In this document: piece after piece, positions 38,255-49,162 of the stretch
Position numbering within the stretch: position 1 is the stretch's first letter
Layout: every line of letters begins with the position of its first letter
Assembly: GCA_946965045.2 (NCBI GenBank)
Contig: OX337242.1
Span: 2,728,001 to 2,792,000 of the forward strand
Direction: 5' to 3'
Source: Epithemia pelagica
Taxonomy: Eukaryota; Bacillariophyta; Bacillariophyceae; Surirellales; Surirellaceae
Length of the DNA: 64,000 nt
Notes under the pieces: model-generated
Told to the model about the DNA's origin: nothing
What the model saw: only the letters and a program-made list of their open reading frames with translations
The model's database searches: none
Position numbers and translations under genes: made by a program

Positions 38255-39713
38255 TGTGTGTGTCGGTCCGAACCAACCAAGGCTTTTTCTATACTCTCCT
38301 AGATTCTTCGAGTGGGGAGGATTGTATCGACGGCGACGCACAGGTTTGGATTGTGAGTTTGGACACTCGTGGTGGGTGTCTTTTTTTTGACTCGACACCA
38401 AGGACACTCACGAGAGTGGATTCCCCCTTTGATACTCTAGATCTATATTATACATTTTTACATACAGTTCTGTTTTGCTCTTTGTGGTTGCTTTTTGGTT
38501 CCCTCCAACTGATGAGACACTATCTCGTTGTCGATTGTCGAACTCTCTGCCTACCTAGGAGTAGATACAGGCGCGTATCTAGGAGGATAGGTCTTGTGAG
38601 CGACTACCTTGTACCCAACCGGAGATGTGGTCCGGCACATTGCGCTCTCGCGGTACTCTACCGGCGCGTGCGCGCAAGCAACTCAAAGTGGTCGCAGAGG
38701 AATCGCTTGGTTCGCATCTCGCGAGTCCGCCGATCGCACCTCTCACTCGACAACTTCCTTGCGAACTGACTTGCTGTTGAAGGTTGAGGTGTAAAGAAGA
38801 AGGAAGAAGCGACGACGTGTGTCGTCGCACCGTCACAGTTCTGGATGATTTAAATGATCGTATTTCGTTGTGTTGCTACTCCCTAATGTTTGTGATTGAA
38901 AGTATTGAGTGGTGATTTTGAATAGAACTGAAAACCCCTTGCCAGGGTGTTGAGATACGGAAGATGACGTAAGATAGGGTGTCTCAGATTCACGAACAGA
39001 ATCAGAACGATCGGAAGTGTGGGCTCCCACTTACTTTGAGCAAGAGGGTAGAGGAGCAGGTTCACTCCCTCTCCTTGAAGACGAGCGATTGGTGGAGCGT
39101 TAGTGCACCTGTTAAAACGACGCAAAAAAACATAACTCTCCTCGCCGGCCACCCACCATGGTCCTAAGTGATCGAATGCGTTGAGGATGCCACCCACCAT
39201 GGTCCTAAATGATCGAATGCGTTGAGGTCGGACCCTTCCGTTTCAACGCATCCATGCACACATGTGGGCGATGGACAACATGCAAAGAAGGAAGAAAACA
39301 CAACACTTGCCTTTTGCCTCACAATAATTGATGTTGTTGGTGGGTCGTAAACCGCAAGCTCCCTTCTCTGATCGACGACGAACCATCAACATGGACGTTA
39401 CTCCTCCCGTTGCTGCTCCGGTACTTGATCCTCACTTTTCCTCACGTACTCTCGAAATCTCTTCGCAGTAGTAGAGTAGTCAGCTGCTGTGGAGTGCCAC
39501 CCCCAAGCAACCAACTCGGAGAAGAACCCCCTCAACTTCCACAGTCAGGCTGAAAGACAATAAGCGACCAAGGCTTGCACCACTAGGTAGTACATCCGTG
39601 TCTTCTCGGGAGGGCGGGTGGGCGAAAGAAGAATGTAAAGAACCGGAGGGTGATCAGATCCAACGATGACCTTCACAAATCTTCTTTCCAACAATTTATG
39701 ATTGTTGAAACTT
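38255..39713. other. Intergenic, no gene seen
   Basis: A 40-bp unit (CCACCCACCATGGTCCTAA with following TGATCGAATGCG) is tandemly duplicated at about 39148-39227. A short frame at 39391 starting MDVTPPVAAPV recalls the N-termini of the B-type EF-hand proteins but stops after about 28 codons. Nothing else recognised. Confidence 0.45.
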
Positions 39714-39747
39714 TGTTGGGACAGTCATCTCGAAGACTGTCCCAACA
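39714..39747 (+). other. Perfect 13-bp hairpin
   Basis: TGTTGGGACAGTC and its exact complement are separated by 8 bases. It lies about 70 bp before the Cys-rich frame. It could fold in DNA or RNA; role unknown. Confidence 0.8.
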
Positions 39748-39818
39748 GACTCTCTTCTTCCAGGAACTCCTTTGGGTGCGATGACTCGATCAGCGTTCGT
39801 CCGTCGGTCCCTTCTTGA

Positions 39819-40722
39819 CCGGGGCGGTACGATGCGGTTGCCGCACCGGTTGCTGCTCCGGTTGCCGCCTTTGAGCCCCTTGGCGATGTCCCCACTGTGG
39901 CCTTTGATCAAACTGCGTTTTGCATGCAAGCGTTCAGCGGAGACGTCCAACAGAGTGCTCCACCTTGTGAGTGTTTTCGTATCGGTTATCCCTACCTGAT
40001 TGACACGACGATGACGGGATCGTTTCCCTGCGATCTCATTGACATTTGCAAAGGCGACCAACCCGCCGCAATTCATTCGTCCTGGACCGAAATTTGTGAG
40101 CAGCCTGTCTGCGATGCCGCCGTTGCCGGACAGATTTTTACGATCGATGATCTTGGACAGAGCAGTGTTCCCTGCGAATGTCTGCTCGAAGTGCCGCAAG
40201 CGTGATCGTCGCATCTGGAACGTTGGACTGCGATTGGTGGTTTGACGGGTGCTCCTCCTACGACGACCTCTCTGTCCATTTGTCCTGGATCGACGTTTGT
40301 GAGCCGCATGTCTGCGAGGGCGTCTTTTACGAAAGGATTTACACGATCGGTGATGACGGACAGCGTAATGTACCCTGTGACTGTCTTTCTCACAGTGCCG
40401 CAAGCGCTAACGGCGCGGTGGCAGCGTTTGACTGCGATTGGTGGTTTGACGGGTGCTCCAACCGCGCCGTCTCTGTCCATTCGTCCTGGAGCGAAATTTG
40501 CAAGGAGCGTGTCTGCGCAGCCACGTTGAATCTACCAGGCAATGCGTTAGTGGTGGACCGAGGCAATGCGTTGGGGGGATTTCCACAGAATGGTTTCTTT
40601 TGCGAATGCCTTGCGTACGAACCCCAACACCTGATCGACACGACGCATGCGTTTGACTGCGGATATTTTCAGCCTGGACCAGCATTTGTCCGTGGTTCCC
40701 TGGGCAACCTCCCGCTATTTTG
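39819..40722 (+). pseudogene. Cys-rich repeat region upstream of EF-hand gene A1, frame-broken
   Basis: Two adjacent frames encode three related repeats with the pattern C-D-W-W-F-D-G-C, SSWxEICxxxVC and GQxxVPCxCL. The first repeat (to TGA 40203) is in one frame; repeats 2 and 3 (to TGA 40723) are in another. The repeat boundary TGTCTGCTCGAAGTGCCGC is one base shorter than the matching boundary between repeats 2 and 3, which explains the shift. The start has an APVAAPVAAFEP segment like the N-termini of the B-type EF-hand proteins. A second shift near 40710 leads into the EF-hand frame. Together these look like one secreted or membrane protein gene with two lesions. Confidence 0.55.
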
Positions 40723-41511
40723 ATGATGCTCATGGTGTTGGTCTCTTGGATTAAGAAACTCCTTTGGCTCTTTGACGGTTGGTTTGATGATAATGACAGT
40801 GGAAAGGGGAGTGGAAAAGGAAAAAACAAGGACAAGAGAGGTCGTCGTCGTCGTCGTCATCGTCGCGCGGCCGCCGAAACTCAATGCCAAATGTTCCAGT
40901 CCAAAGGAGTCACCACGGACGAAGGAGCCTTGCAACGAGACGTCCAAGTCGTCCTGAACCACATGCAAGACCAGGGTGGCTTTTCGGTCAATACCCTCCG
41001 CTCTCTGTACAAGTCATTGTTGTCGGATTTGGACATGGAGGACAACGACATGACCCAAGAACAAATGGACCTATTGGTGGAAGACACCTTGACCTCGATC
41101 GATCTCAATGGAGATGGAATGATTGATCCCAACGAACTGGCCAGCTTGGACCTTCCTCAAGAAATGACTGACTTTGTCTTTGACGACGTGGTCGCCTGTA
41201 CATCGTCCAACTTCAAGACGGCTTCCAGAGAAACCTGTGTCACGCCGGACAATGTCGTGGAACTCCTCAACAACTTTTATGCCGGTACCAAGGTGGTGAG
41301 TCCTGCCATGGCCGACCAAATTCGCGAGCAGAGTGGGGCCGATGCCTGCTACACCCGCTCTGAATTTGAAGCGGCCTTTGCGGTCAATGGCATGCCCTCA
41401 TCTACTACCGCTTCCTTGGAAACCTTGTCGTCGTCGGCCGGATCTGCGGCCCAAGCCACGTGTGCTTGGACGGCAGCGGTCGGAACCGCCCTGTTTGTGG
41501 CTGGAATCTAA
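40723..41511 (+). CDS. EF-hand membrane protein, A-type copy 1
   Basis: 262 residues from ATG 40723. A hydrophobic N-terminal segment (MVLVSWIKKLLWLF) is followed by a basic stretch GRRRRRHRR, a helical domain (FSVNTLRSLYKSLLSDLD), one canonical EF-hand loop DLNGDGMIDPNE (all oxygen ligands present, Glu at 12), a Cys-containing domain (FVFDDVVACTSSNF, DACYTRSEFEAAF) and a hydrophobic C-terminus (VGTALFVAGI). The protein probably sits in a membrane and senses calcium. An upstream Cys-rich region in other frames is likely its missing N-terminus. It is closely related to the minus-strand copy at 46 kb, 3' flank included. Confidence 0.75.
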   Translation: MMLMVLVSWIKKLLWLFDGWFDDNDSGKGSGKGKNKDKRGRRRRRHRRAAAETQCQMFQSKGVTTDEGALQRDVQVVLNHMQDQGGFSVNTLRSLYKSLLSDLDMEDNDMTQEQMDLLVEDTLTSIDLNGDGMIDPNELASLDLPQEMTDFVFDDVVACTSSNFKTASRETCVTPDNVVELLNNFYAGTKVVSPAMADQIREQSGADACYTRSEFEAAFAVNGMPSSTTASLETLSSSAGSAAQATCAWTAAVGTALFVAGI

Positions 41512-43880
41512 AGGATGGATCTGGCACGGTAAATATTCATGGGGGGGATCCGCACAAGGAACCAACTCCAACGTTGAATACCCAGTTGTCGTGGACATGT
41601 TCTCGGTTCCACATAAATGTTGAATGTCTGTCTCGTTAATCACGTTACAAAAGTAATTCCAAGGTTTGTGTATCTCTCTTGTCTCTTTTTCTGAAATAGA
41701 GTTGTAGACCATTGACATGTCGAGAAGGGACCTCCCTCGTTGCTGTAAATCAGCAGTTGTGCGTCACATCATGCTGCGGTTGGGTGATTGGAAGTTGGAC
41801 CAAGGAAATTCGGAACCAGTGGGGAGGAGAGTTGTTTCGTCTTGCGTCTTGGATTGACGACGATCCCGCCGGACAACGACTTGCTGACAGGCTGCCTTCT
41901 GGACAGACCAAGCCTGCCGAAATCGTGGCGATACAGATACACCGTGCTCGCCACCGAGGTAGCAGAGGTAGTCAAGGTAGTGGTAGCAAGGGTAGCTACT
42001 GGGAAGAGGCATCGTTGGAACGAGAGGAGAAAGAACCACCACCAAGGAAAGGAGCGCAGCAACACCCATGGACACATGATGGGGAAAAGGAATCACCCCA
42101 CGTGGCTCCTTGGTTTTGTGTGGAACGCGCAAGATTCCATAGGTATCTACCTATATTAGTACCTATCTACCTAGATTGTGTGTTGCCATGTTATGTGTGA
42201 AACGGAAGATGGTCCTTCTCGTGTGTGTCATGGCCTCTGGAACACAGCAGACAAAACGTGTTGTGTTACCAAACCCAACAGCCTCCTCCTTCTCCTCCGT
42301 TCGGACGACAACGACAAGGACGACGAAGCGGGGTCTCCCTCCTCTAGGTACTTTCCCCGAGAATCATCCACTCCCACCCTCACCATCCAAAATCCAAACG
42401 AAGCAGCAGCACACAAGGGGGGAGATTGAACACAGCAGCTTCTCTCTTGCTAGTCGCTAGGTAGGTGCACGGCGCAGGAATACGAATCCATGGATTCGTC
42501 TTCTCCGTTGTATGTGACACACGGATCACAGAACCTTCCACAGAAGAAGAAGAAAAAGAAAAAGAAAACGAGGACGACCAAGAGAGGGGACTCACAAACT
42601 ACCCACCTAGTATGGGTCCATGATGTTGTATTGTTTGGATAGAGTCACCCCGAAGAAGAAGGGCTTACTGTCGGTCGGTCTCTCTAGCCCTCTTCAAGAA
42701 ACTGATGACGACGACGTTGACGACAAACTCATAAGGGAGGAAGAGGGACCAAACCATCAGTCTCGAGAAGAAGAAGAGCAAACAGCGCTTCCAAACCCCT
42801 TCTCTACGTATTACACCCTCTCACACAAAACCACCAAGTTCGTGAGGACGGGGCAAGGTCCATACGATGATGATATTATGTTGTAGTATATTGACTCTTG
42901 GTTCGAATGGTTCCCCCAGTTTCCCCCATCCCGGTCGTGTACGTGTACTCGCAGCCGTGAGGAACCCCTGTCACCCCTTTTTTGTTCCCGTACACCCCCG
43001 TTGTATGTACGTTCTTTGGGGACCTTTCTTGTCATTCTCGTGGACCATGGTTGTGTGCCCCCCGTTCCAATGCCAATGCACCCCGAGAGTCGTTGTGGAG
43101 TTGTGTTCCCGTGCATCGAACCAAGGATCCTCCCCAAGACGCTTCTCGTGATTGGCTGTTTCCCCCAAACGAACAAACACCGAGAAATGTGGTTGCGTTG
43201 TTCCCGATCGACTCTCCAGGATCTGGCAGGGACTACCACATCTCTCGTAGATGTTGGTATTGCCCTTTGTACAGGACATAGCCATTTTGTACAATTGGAA
43301 AGGAAGCGTTTGCCATTGCCTTGACTATGGCCCCGTTGAGCTCGTCGTGTGTGCTCCACCACAAAAGCGAACCATGGAAGAAGAAACAACCCACACTCGG
43401 TCCAGTGCGAATACGGACCAGGAGTCAAACCAATCGATCCCAGCGTCAACAACAACTCTCCCTTCCATACCAACAACACAGAGAAATGACGGGGATATTC
43501 CGCCTCCTCTTTTTTGTTTCTTCCACTTCCTCTCTTTGAAAGAATGGACATACGAAACATCATGCTTTGTATGTGTGTGGTCCCGATGCACCCACAAAGT
43601 AAACAGTGAAGCTTTCCCCCAAGTCGTTGGTTGCTTCTTGCTTGTGATTGGTGAGTGATGAATGCTTGTTGTTACTTCTACGGTAGTGTTTGAGGTGATC
43701 GTGTGGACTGGATGGATGGATCCCACATATGCTGACTCCCAACACTTTTGCTGCATTGTCTTCCCATACTCCCAGCAAGACACACACACATACACAAACA
43801 TTCGAACCGTTCTCTCTCGACTCATAAATTTCGGATTTGATATTACAAGAGCAACCACAACCACCACAAGAAGAAGAAGA
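41512..43880. other. Intergenic, no gene supported
   Basis: The first ~220 bp match, in inverted orientation, the 3' flank of the A-type copy 2 (45708-45912). The rest has GA-rich stretches (42540-42575) and many overlapping frames on both strands with no domain. A 250-codon minus frame at 42811-43563 has no features and was not accepted. Confidence 0.5.
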
Positions 43881-45137
43881 ATGATTGCCACCCTGTCGCC
43901 CCCTTCCAGCCGTACAACGAACCACCACCACAAGACGGGTGTCGTTGCCAGCTCGACCCTTGCTGCTCCTCCTTCATCTTCATCTACCATGACGCCCCTG
44001 TCGTTGGATGCCGCTCACAGTCTCATGGCTCGTCAAATGTACTTGTTGGAGCACAATTTGTATTCTCCCGACAAACAGCAACAGCAACACGAACAACCAG
44101 AGGAAACGGAACATTCCACCTCGTCCTCGGATTCTTCCATGGCGGCCCTGACACCTCCTCCTCCTCATCTTTCTTCCAGCACGACGACCACACTGTCCTA
44201 TCCCCTCATGACGACACCGCGCATTGTCGACACGACCTTGACGGATCCAAAACACCAACAGAACCAGAACACGACACCCCTCCCCTCCAATCACAACCAC
44301 CATCATGAAGCCGCAGCAGCCACGTCGTCCTGGGATGCCTCCTTGCTCCTGTCCACAGGTGTTTCGCAGCAGTCCCATTCGGCGTCTCTTCTTCTTCCTC
44401 CTCCTCCTTCTCCTCCTCCCACGGTTCCTCTTGCAGCGACCCTTGCTACCACTACCAACAAGACGACCTCGGCGAGCTCGGTGGCGAGCCGCAGCACCGC
44501 TCCCACAACCACGACCACAACCACCACGACGACGAGCAACAACTCGCGCAAAAAGGGACGACGATTTCTCTTCTTTTCCCGAAGGCAACCATCGAAGGAC
44601 GACCGTTCGACGACGACTTTGACGACTCCAACGACGACGACTCCTTCGGGAACCACCACCAGCACCATGACCACCACACTGCTCGTTCAGACCAAGCGGT
44701 TGCACGTGCAACAATTGCACGAAGCGGTCCAACAGGGATTGGCCGTCCATACCGATCGCGCCCTGGCGCGGTACCAGTCGGGCAATCCCCGTGGTGCGCT
44801 GCTGAGTTTGCGCCGTCGGCACAAGCTCTTGCAGCAACGGGCCATTTTGCAACAAGCCCATCACTTGTTGAAACACGTGTCCCGTCAAGTCCTACAGCAA
44901 CAGCAGCATGCCACTCCCCATTCTACCAGTCTTCCCACGGGCTTGCAACAAGTCGACAATCTCTTGGCCTCCTTGGAGCAACCCGAACACTCGTCGTCGT
45001 CGCAACCGTTGGACGAACAACTCTTGGAAGAATTTGCCCACCTCGTCACGACGAGTTCCTCACAACAACCACACCGAAAACAACCACCACCACCACAAGA
45101 GGGAAACAAAGAAGAAACCCAAGACGCCGAATCCTGA
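43881..45137 (+). CDS. Low-complexity protein with Snf7-like helical region (copy 2)
   Basis: 418 residues from ATG 43881 to TGA. Ser/Thr/Pro-rich up to about residue 270. A helical core follows (LHVQQLHEAVQQGLAVHTDR, ALARYQSGNPRGALLSLRRR, ILQQAHHLLKHVSRQ). The core matches the 37-kb gene in spacing and motif (RYQSGNPRGALLSLRR against RFQTQNPQGTLLSLRR). The acidic C-terminus (LDEQLLEEFAHLV) also matches (ELLLQEFSKFL). The two genes are therefore diverged duplicates. Function unknown; weak ESCRT-III-like pattern. Confidence 0.6.
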   Translation: MIATLSPPSSRTTNHHHKTGVVASSTLAAPPSSSSTMTPLSLDAAHSLMARQMYLLEHNLYSPDKQQQQHEQPEETEHSTSSSDSSMAALTPPPPHLSSSTTTTLSYPLMTTPRIVDTTLTDPKHQQNQNTTPLPSNHNHHHEAAAATSSWDASLLLSTGVSQQSHSASLLLPPPPSPPPTVPLAATLATTTNKTTSASSVASRSTAPTTTTTTTTTTSNNSRKKGRRFLFFSRRQPSKDDRSTTTLTTPTTTTPSGTTTSTMTTTLLVQTKRLHVQQLHEAVQQGLAVHTDRALARYQSGNPRGALLSLRRRHKLLQQRAILQQAHHLLKHVSRQVLQQQQHATPHSTSLPTGLQQVDNLLASLEQPEHSSSSQPLDEQLLEEFAHLVTTSSSQQPHRKQPPPPQEGNKEETQDAES

Positions 45138-45912
45138 GCCGCCACGGGACATGTGTATGTGTATATGTGTGTGTGCCGGTTGGCTCACCCAGTACCAAGG
45201 AGCAATCATTATTCGGAGGGGAAATCGAATAATGGTTTATACATAGGATATGAGACTATAATAATATGATAACTAATAATAGAAGACCGTTGGATAAAGA
45301 CTGAGAAACAATTGTCCTCTGCCTGCAGTGAATGTTCGAATTCATCTGGTATAGATATACACGGTAGAGGTTTGTGGTTCATCCTCGTCTCCGTCCGTTT
45401 CATGTGACAGAGGACTAGTCTTTTTGTTCTCTCTTCTCTACGCAAAAGAGTCTCGATAGCTGGGCCAGCTATCCGGCAAGGTTACTCCACTAGTAGACGT
45501 AGAGTTCGAGTTATGGAGTCGGAGAGACAGTCGTTTGTAAGCGTGACACCCCCCAAGACCAAACGGGCTTCTGTTTGGTCTTGGTGTCTCCAGAGCACGC
45601 CCGGCGAGCGTCGGAGAAAGAAACGCCACCGCGGCCCTCACGAATCCTTCCCGCGTGACACTGGTCGTACCACCCTTCTCGTGGAGCTCCTGAATTTTTT
45701 GGGCGACGACGACATGTCAATGGTCTACAAAACTAGTTTGAAAAGAGAGAAGAGAGACTCACAAACCATGTAATTACTTTAAGGTAGGTTTACTAACGAC
45801 AGATACAGAACCTACAAATGTCGAGAACATTGAGCAGACAACCGAGTCTTTGTCATTGGAGTTGGATCCTTGTGCGGATACCCATGAATGTTTACCGTGC
45901 CAGATCCATCCA
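45138..45912. other. Intergenic, includes inverted 3'-flank duplication
   Basis: 45708-45912 is the reverse complement of sequence after the A1 gene (for instance GGATCTGGCACGGTAAA and GTAGACCATTGACATGTCG are shared). No gene in the remainder. Confidence 0.55.
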
Positions 45913-47006
45913 CTAGATTCCGGCCACAAACAGGGCGGTTCCGACGACACCCGCCGCAGCAGTCGTCCAGGCACATGTGGGTTGAGCCGCAGATCCAGCC
46001 GACGACGACAAGGTTTCCAAGGAAGCGGTAGTAGATGAGGGACTGGCCGCAAAGGCCGATTCAAATTCAGAGCGGGTGTAACAGGCGTCGGCCCCACTCT
46101 GCTCGCGAATTTGGTCGGCCATGGTGGGACTGACCACCTTGGTACCGGCATAAAGGTGGTTCAAGAATTCCACCACATTGTCGGGTGTGACACAGGTTTC
46201 GCCCCAAGCCGTCTTGAAGTTGGACGATGCACAGGCGACCACGTCGTCAAAGACAAAGTCTCCCATTTCGGAAGGAAGCTCCAAGCTTGCCAGTTCAGTG
46301 GGATCAATCCTTCCATCTCCGTTCAGATCGATTGAGGTCAACGTGTTTTCCACCAACAGGTCCATTTGTTCTTGCGTCATGTCAGCCATATCCAAATCAG
46401 ACAACAAGGACTTGTAAAGAGAGCGAAGGGTATTGACCGAAAAGCCACTTTCGTCTTCCATGTGGTTCTTGACGACATGCAAGTCTTGTTGCAAGGCTGC
46501 TTCGTCCGTTTCGGTGGTGGCTTCTTTGGACTGAAACATTTGGCACTTGTTTTCGGCGGCCGCGCGGCGACGACGACGACGACCATATTTTCCATTCTTG
46601 TTACCACCTTTCCTTTGCCATTCCCACCGTCTCCACCAAACAAACTTCCAAATAGGTAGATGAGTTTATTAATGACATGTCCATTCTTCAACCAGGCAAC
46701 CAACAACATGAACAACATCAACACACTGGGGTGTTTCACAGCAACAGGACTGCGGGTCGGACGATCGGTTGGAGATTCGGTGGGATTAAAGCTGGGTGGG
46801 TCCGTCTCACAAATTTTGGTCGCGGGCAATGAACAACGGTCGAGAACTGCGCAGAAAGCATCAGGGTTTACCTTTGCCGCCGTGTCGATAGCGCTTTCGT
46901 CGAGCTTGTTCAATGGAAAGCAGTCACAGAGATCAGGGTCGATAGTGCCATCTTCGCGATTGAGCAGGATAAATAATACGAGTAGTTTGTAGATTTGCTT
47001 CCGCAT
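45913..47006 (-). CDS. EF-hand membrane protein, A-type copy 2 (frame break near 46605)
   Basis: From ATG 47006 a signal-like N-terminus (IYKLLVLFILL) leads to a Cys-rich ectodomain (DLCDCFPLNKLDESAID, FCAVLDRCSLPATKIC), a Pro/Thr stalk and a membrane segment (VLMLFMLLVAWL). The frame then shifts by one base near 46605 (GGAAAGGTGGTAACAAG). After that come GRRRRRRAAAENKC, the helical domain, the EF loop DLNGDGRIDPTE and the hydrophobic C-terminus FVAGI ending at 45913. The downstream half is close to A1. The gene shows what an intact A-type protein would look like: exported Cys-rich part, membrane segment, cytosolic calcium-binding domain. The break may be an error or real. Confidence 0.65.
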
Positions 47007-47228
47007 TCCGCAAGATTACCAAAGAAAGAGCAGGATGATGCATGATACGGCTTGTTGTGTTCTCTGCGACTGCGACTGGAAGGATGTATTGCCTGACTCG
47101 CGACCTCTAAGTATTCGTCTTCATACTTAACGGATGGGGTAGAGGCTGGCGCTCGACTCTCGCTATTTTTAGATTTTCGCCTTGGGTGCTTGCCTTGCGT
47201 CGATGAAGAGGGAAGGAGCCTGAACACC

Positions 47229-48764
47229 ATGACGAATTGCATAGCAATCAAAATGAGAAATCTAGTTCATGGCATACCAATGAACAGACGAACTGAACGG
47301 TTGTGTTTCGTTGTGGTTTTGGTCATTTCCTCCTTGTCAAATATGGTTTACCTCTGGCCGCAACGAGATTCCTTCCAGTTCATTGACGGCCAAACATCAT
47401 CTCCAACGTTGGAGACAGAACGCAAGAACTCGTCGACAGAGCTCCGTCCTTCTACAAATAACTCTTGGAAGAATACTAGTGGCAAGGTACAATGTGGAGG
47501 TGGACGCTTTGCAACAAGCTGCAAGAAATGCAATCAAGATAACAATGGCAATCACTCCACCAGTAGTACAACGGCGAGCTCTTGCGGAAACGTGGATTGT
47601 GAGTTTAATTTTGCCACACTCGAGTGCGAGCCACTTGGACCGGTCAGTTGCGGGAATCATGAGGCTTCGAGGTGCAGTTACTGTCCACAGGGCAACGGCA
47701 AGACATGGTGCAACGGGGACTGCAGCTGGAATGACACAACAAACGTGTGTGAACCAGTGTCGATACCTCCACACATTCATCCCGCCTACAAATACCTAAT
47801 CAAATTGAAGCCGTTCCAATCGGCAGTGGATGAGAACGGGCAATTTGTGAATATCATTTTTGTGCACATGATGTTTTATGAGGATTTCCATGAACAATTG
47901 TTTCATAAATTCAAACATGAGATTCTCTTTTTCGGTATCATGAGCCGTGATACCTTCCCGTATCCAAGTCCGAATCCATGGTCCATCCAGTTTCCTCATG
48001 ATAAGTACATTGACATGTTCCCGGGATGGTTGAACATGTATCGAGAGAATCGTATAAACTTCCCCGATCATGTCAAGGTCATACAAATGTCACAATCGGA
48101 TTTTGACCTTCCCGATATCGACTTCCAGCAAGAACGGATGGAGGGAAAACATTTGAAAAAGTATGACTTTGCCTACGCCACGTCCGGTGTGGATATAGGC
48201 AATGGTAGTTGCGATTGTTTTGTGGCCTTTGTCAAGAACTGGACGTTTCTTCGCGATCACGCATTGGATGTCATGTGTGGCGAGTTTGGATTGACAGGTG
48301 TCCTCATTGCTACCAAAGACGAAACAACTGGCAGGACTTGCGATATCCCCCAGTCGTGCAAGGGACGAGTCGTTCAAACACCCTTGTTGTCGCCAGACGA
48401 GGTCTGGAACTACATACGAGAAAGCCGTTTTCTCATGTTGCCTCAAGTCTATGATGCATCTCCCCGCGTCGCTACGTAAGCCTTGACATTGAACGTTCCA
48501 CTCTTTATGAATGAGAACATTGTGGGTGGCTGGAAGTACATTAATAATCAAACGGGTGGATTCTTTCATGACATGTCCAATTTTCGTCCACGCTTGTCGA
48601 GCTTCCTCGCCAAGTTGGACACCTACCAGCCTCGTGACTATGTGTTGGAGCATTATGGGAATGTAAACGCAGGGAAACGATTGATGGAATTTGTCCGACA
48701 GAATTTTGCCCATCGCGTCCACATTCCCAATGGAAGCCAAACCCTCAAGCCCGTGTTTAGTTGA
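47229..48764 (+). pseudogene. Glycosyltransferase-like type II membrane protein with in-frame TAA
   Basis: One frame runs from ATG 47229 to TAG 48762-48764, interrupted only by TAA at 48477-48479. A membrane anchor ([19 protein letters not shown]) is followed by Cys-rich modules ([26 protein letters not shown]) that precede glycosyltransferase domains in many algal proteins. The catalytic-like part ends with [20 protein letters not shown] and SPRVAT, then the stop, then ALTLNVPLFMNENIVGGW. SPRVATEAL is the usual GT donor-site motif; GAA to TAA (Glu) is one change. Likely Golgi or secretory. An alternative start is ATG 47280. The stop may be real or an error. Confidence 0.6.
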
Positions 48765-48976
48765 AAAGCACTGTCTAAATCAAAACTAATTTCTCGTCAC
48801 GCTTCTTGTTTCGATTCGATGATATCGAGAGATGCACCTGGGGTGAAAGTGTTTAATGTTATCGAACGTACAGCAGGTTGAAAGAAAAGTCTTTGCAGGA
48901 TGATCATGTTTTGTCCTCCTGCGTTCGCAACAGGAAGAGTGTAAGCTACCAAGACCATAGCACTCACAATCATGTA
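48765..48976. other. Short intergenic spacer
   Basis: Nothing recognised. Confidence 0.4.
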
Positions 48977-49162
48977 CTAAGGTATAGAAGACAAGACAAA
49001 GACACACGCTCTGGGTCTTCTGAAGCCATCACTGGTCGTGTCAATAAGGAAAATCACATCCAGAATCATGGTGTCAATTTCTTGTTTGATTTCAATATCT
49101 TCTTTGTCCGACTCATGGACCAGTCCGTACAACAAGGAAGAGTAGAGAGCACAAAGATCCAA
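48977..49162 (-). pseudogene. Fragment of a B-type EF-hand gene
   Basis: The minus frame encodes LYSSLLYGLVHESDKEDIEI and continues KQEIDTMI, FLIDTTSDG. This lines up with LYSSLLYGLLDESDQEDDEI and KQEIDGMI, GFIDTNNDG of the intact B-type copies. The EF loop is degenerate and the rest of the gene is gone. It is a decayed duplicate 0.7 kb from the intact copy at 50 kb. Confidence 0.7.

Noticed and set aside
42811-43563. 250-codon minus-strand frame
   Set aside because: No start context, domain or coding bias; both strands here contain long overlapping frames because of local composition.
43980-44888. 302-codon Arg/Gly-rich minus-strand frame
   Set aside because: Antisense to the Snf7-like copy 2 gene; its composition reflects Thr/Ser/Pro codons of the real gene.
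6467-48479. Stop-codon reassignment as an explanation for in-frame TAG and TAA
   Set aside because: TAG, TAA and TGA all end clear genes in this window, and most long frames have no internal stops.
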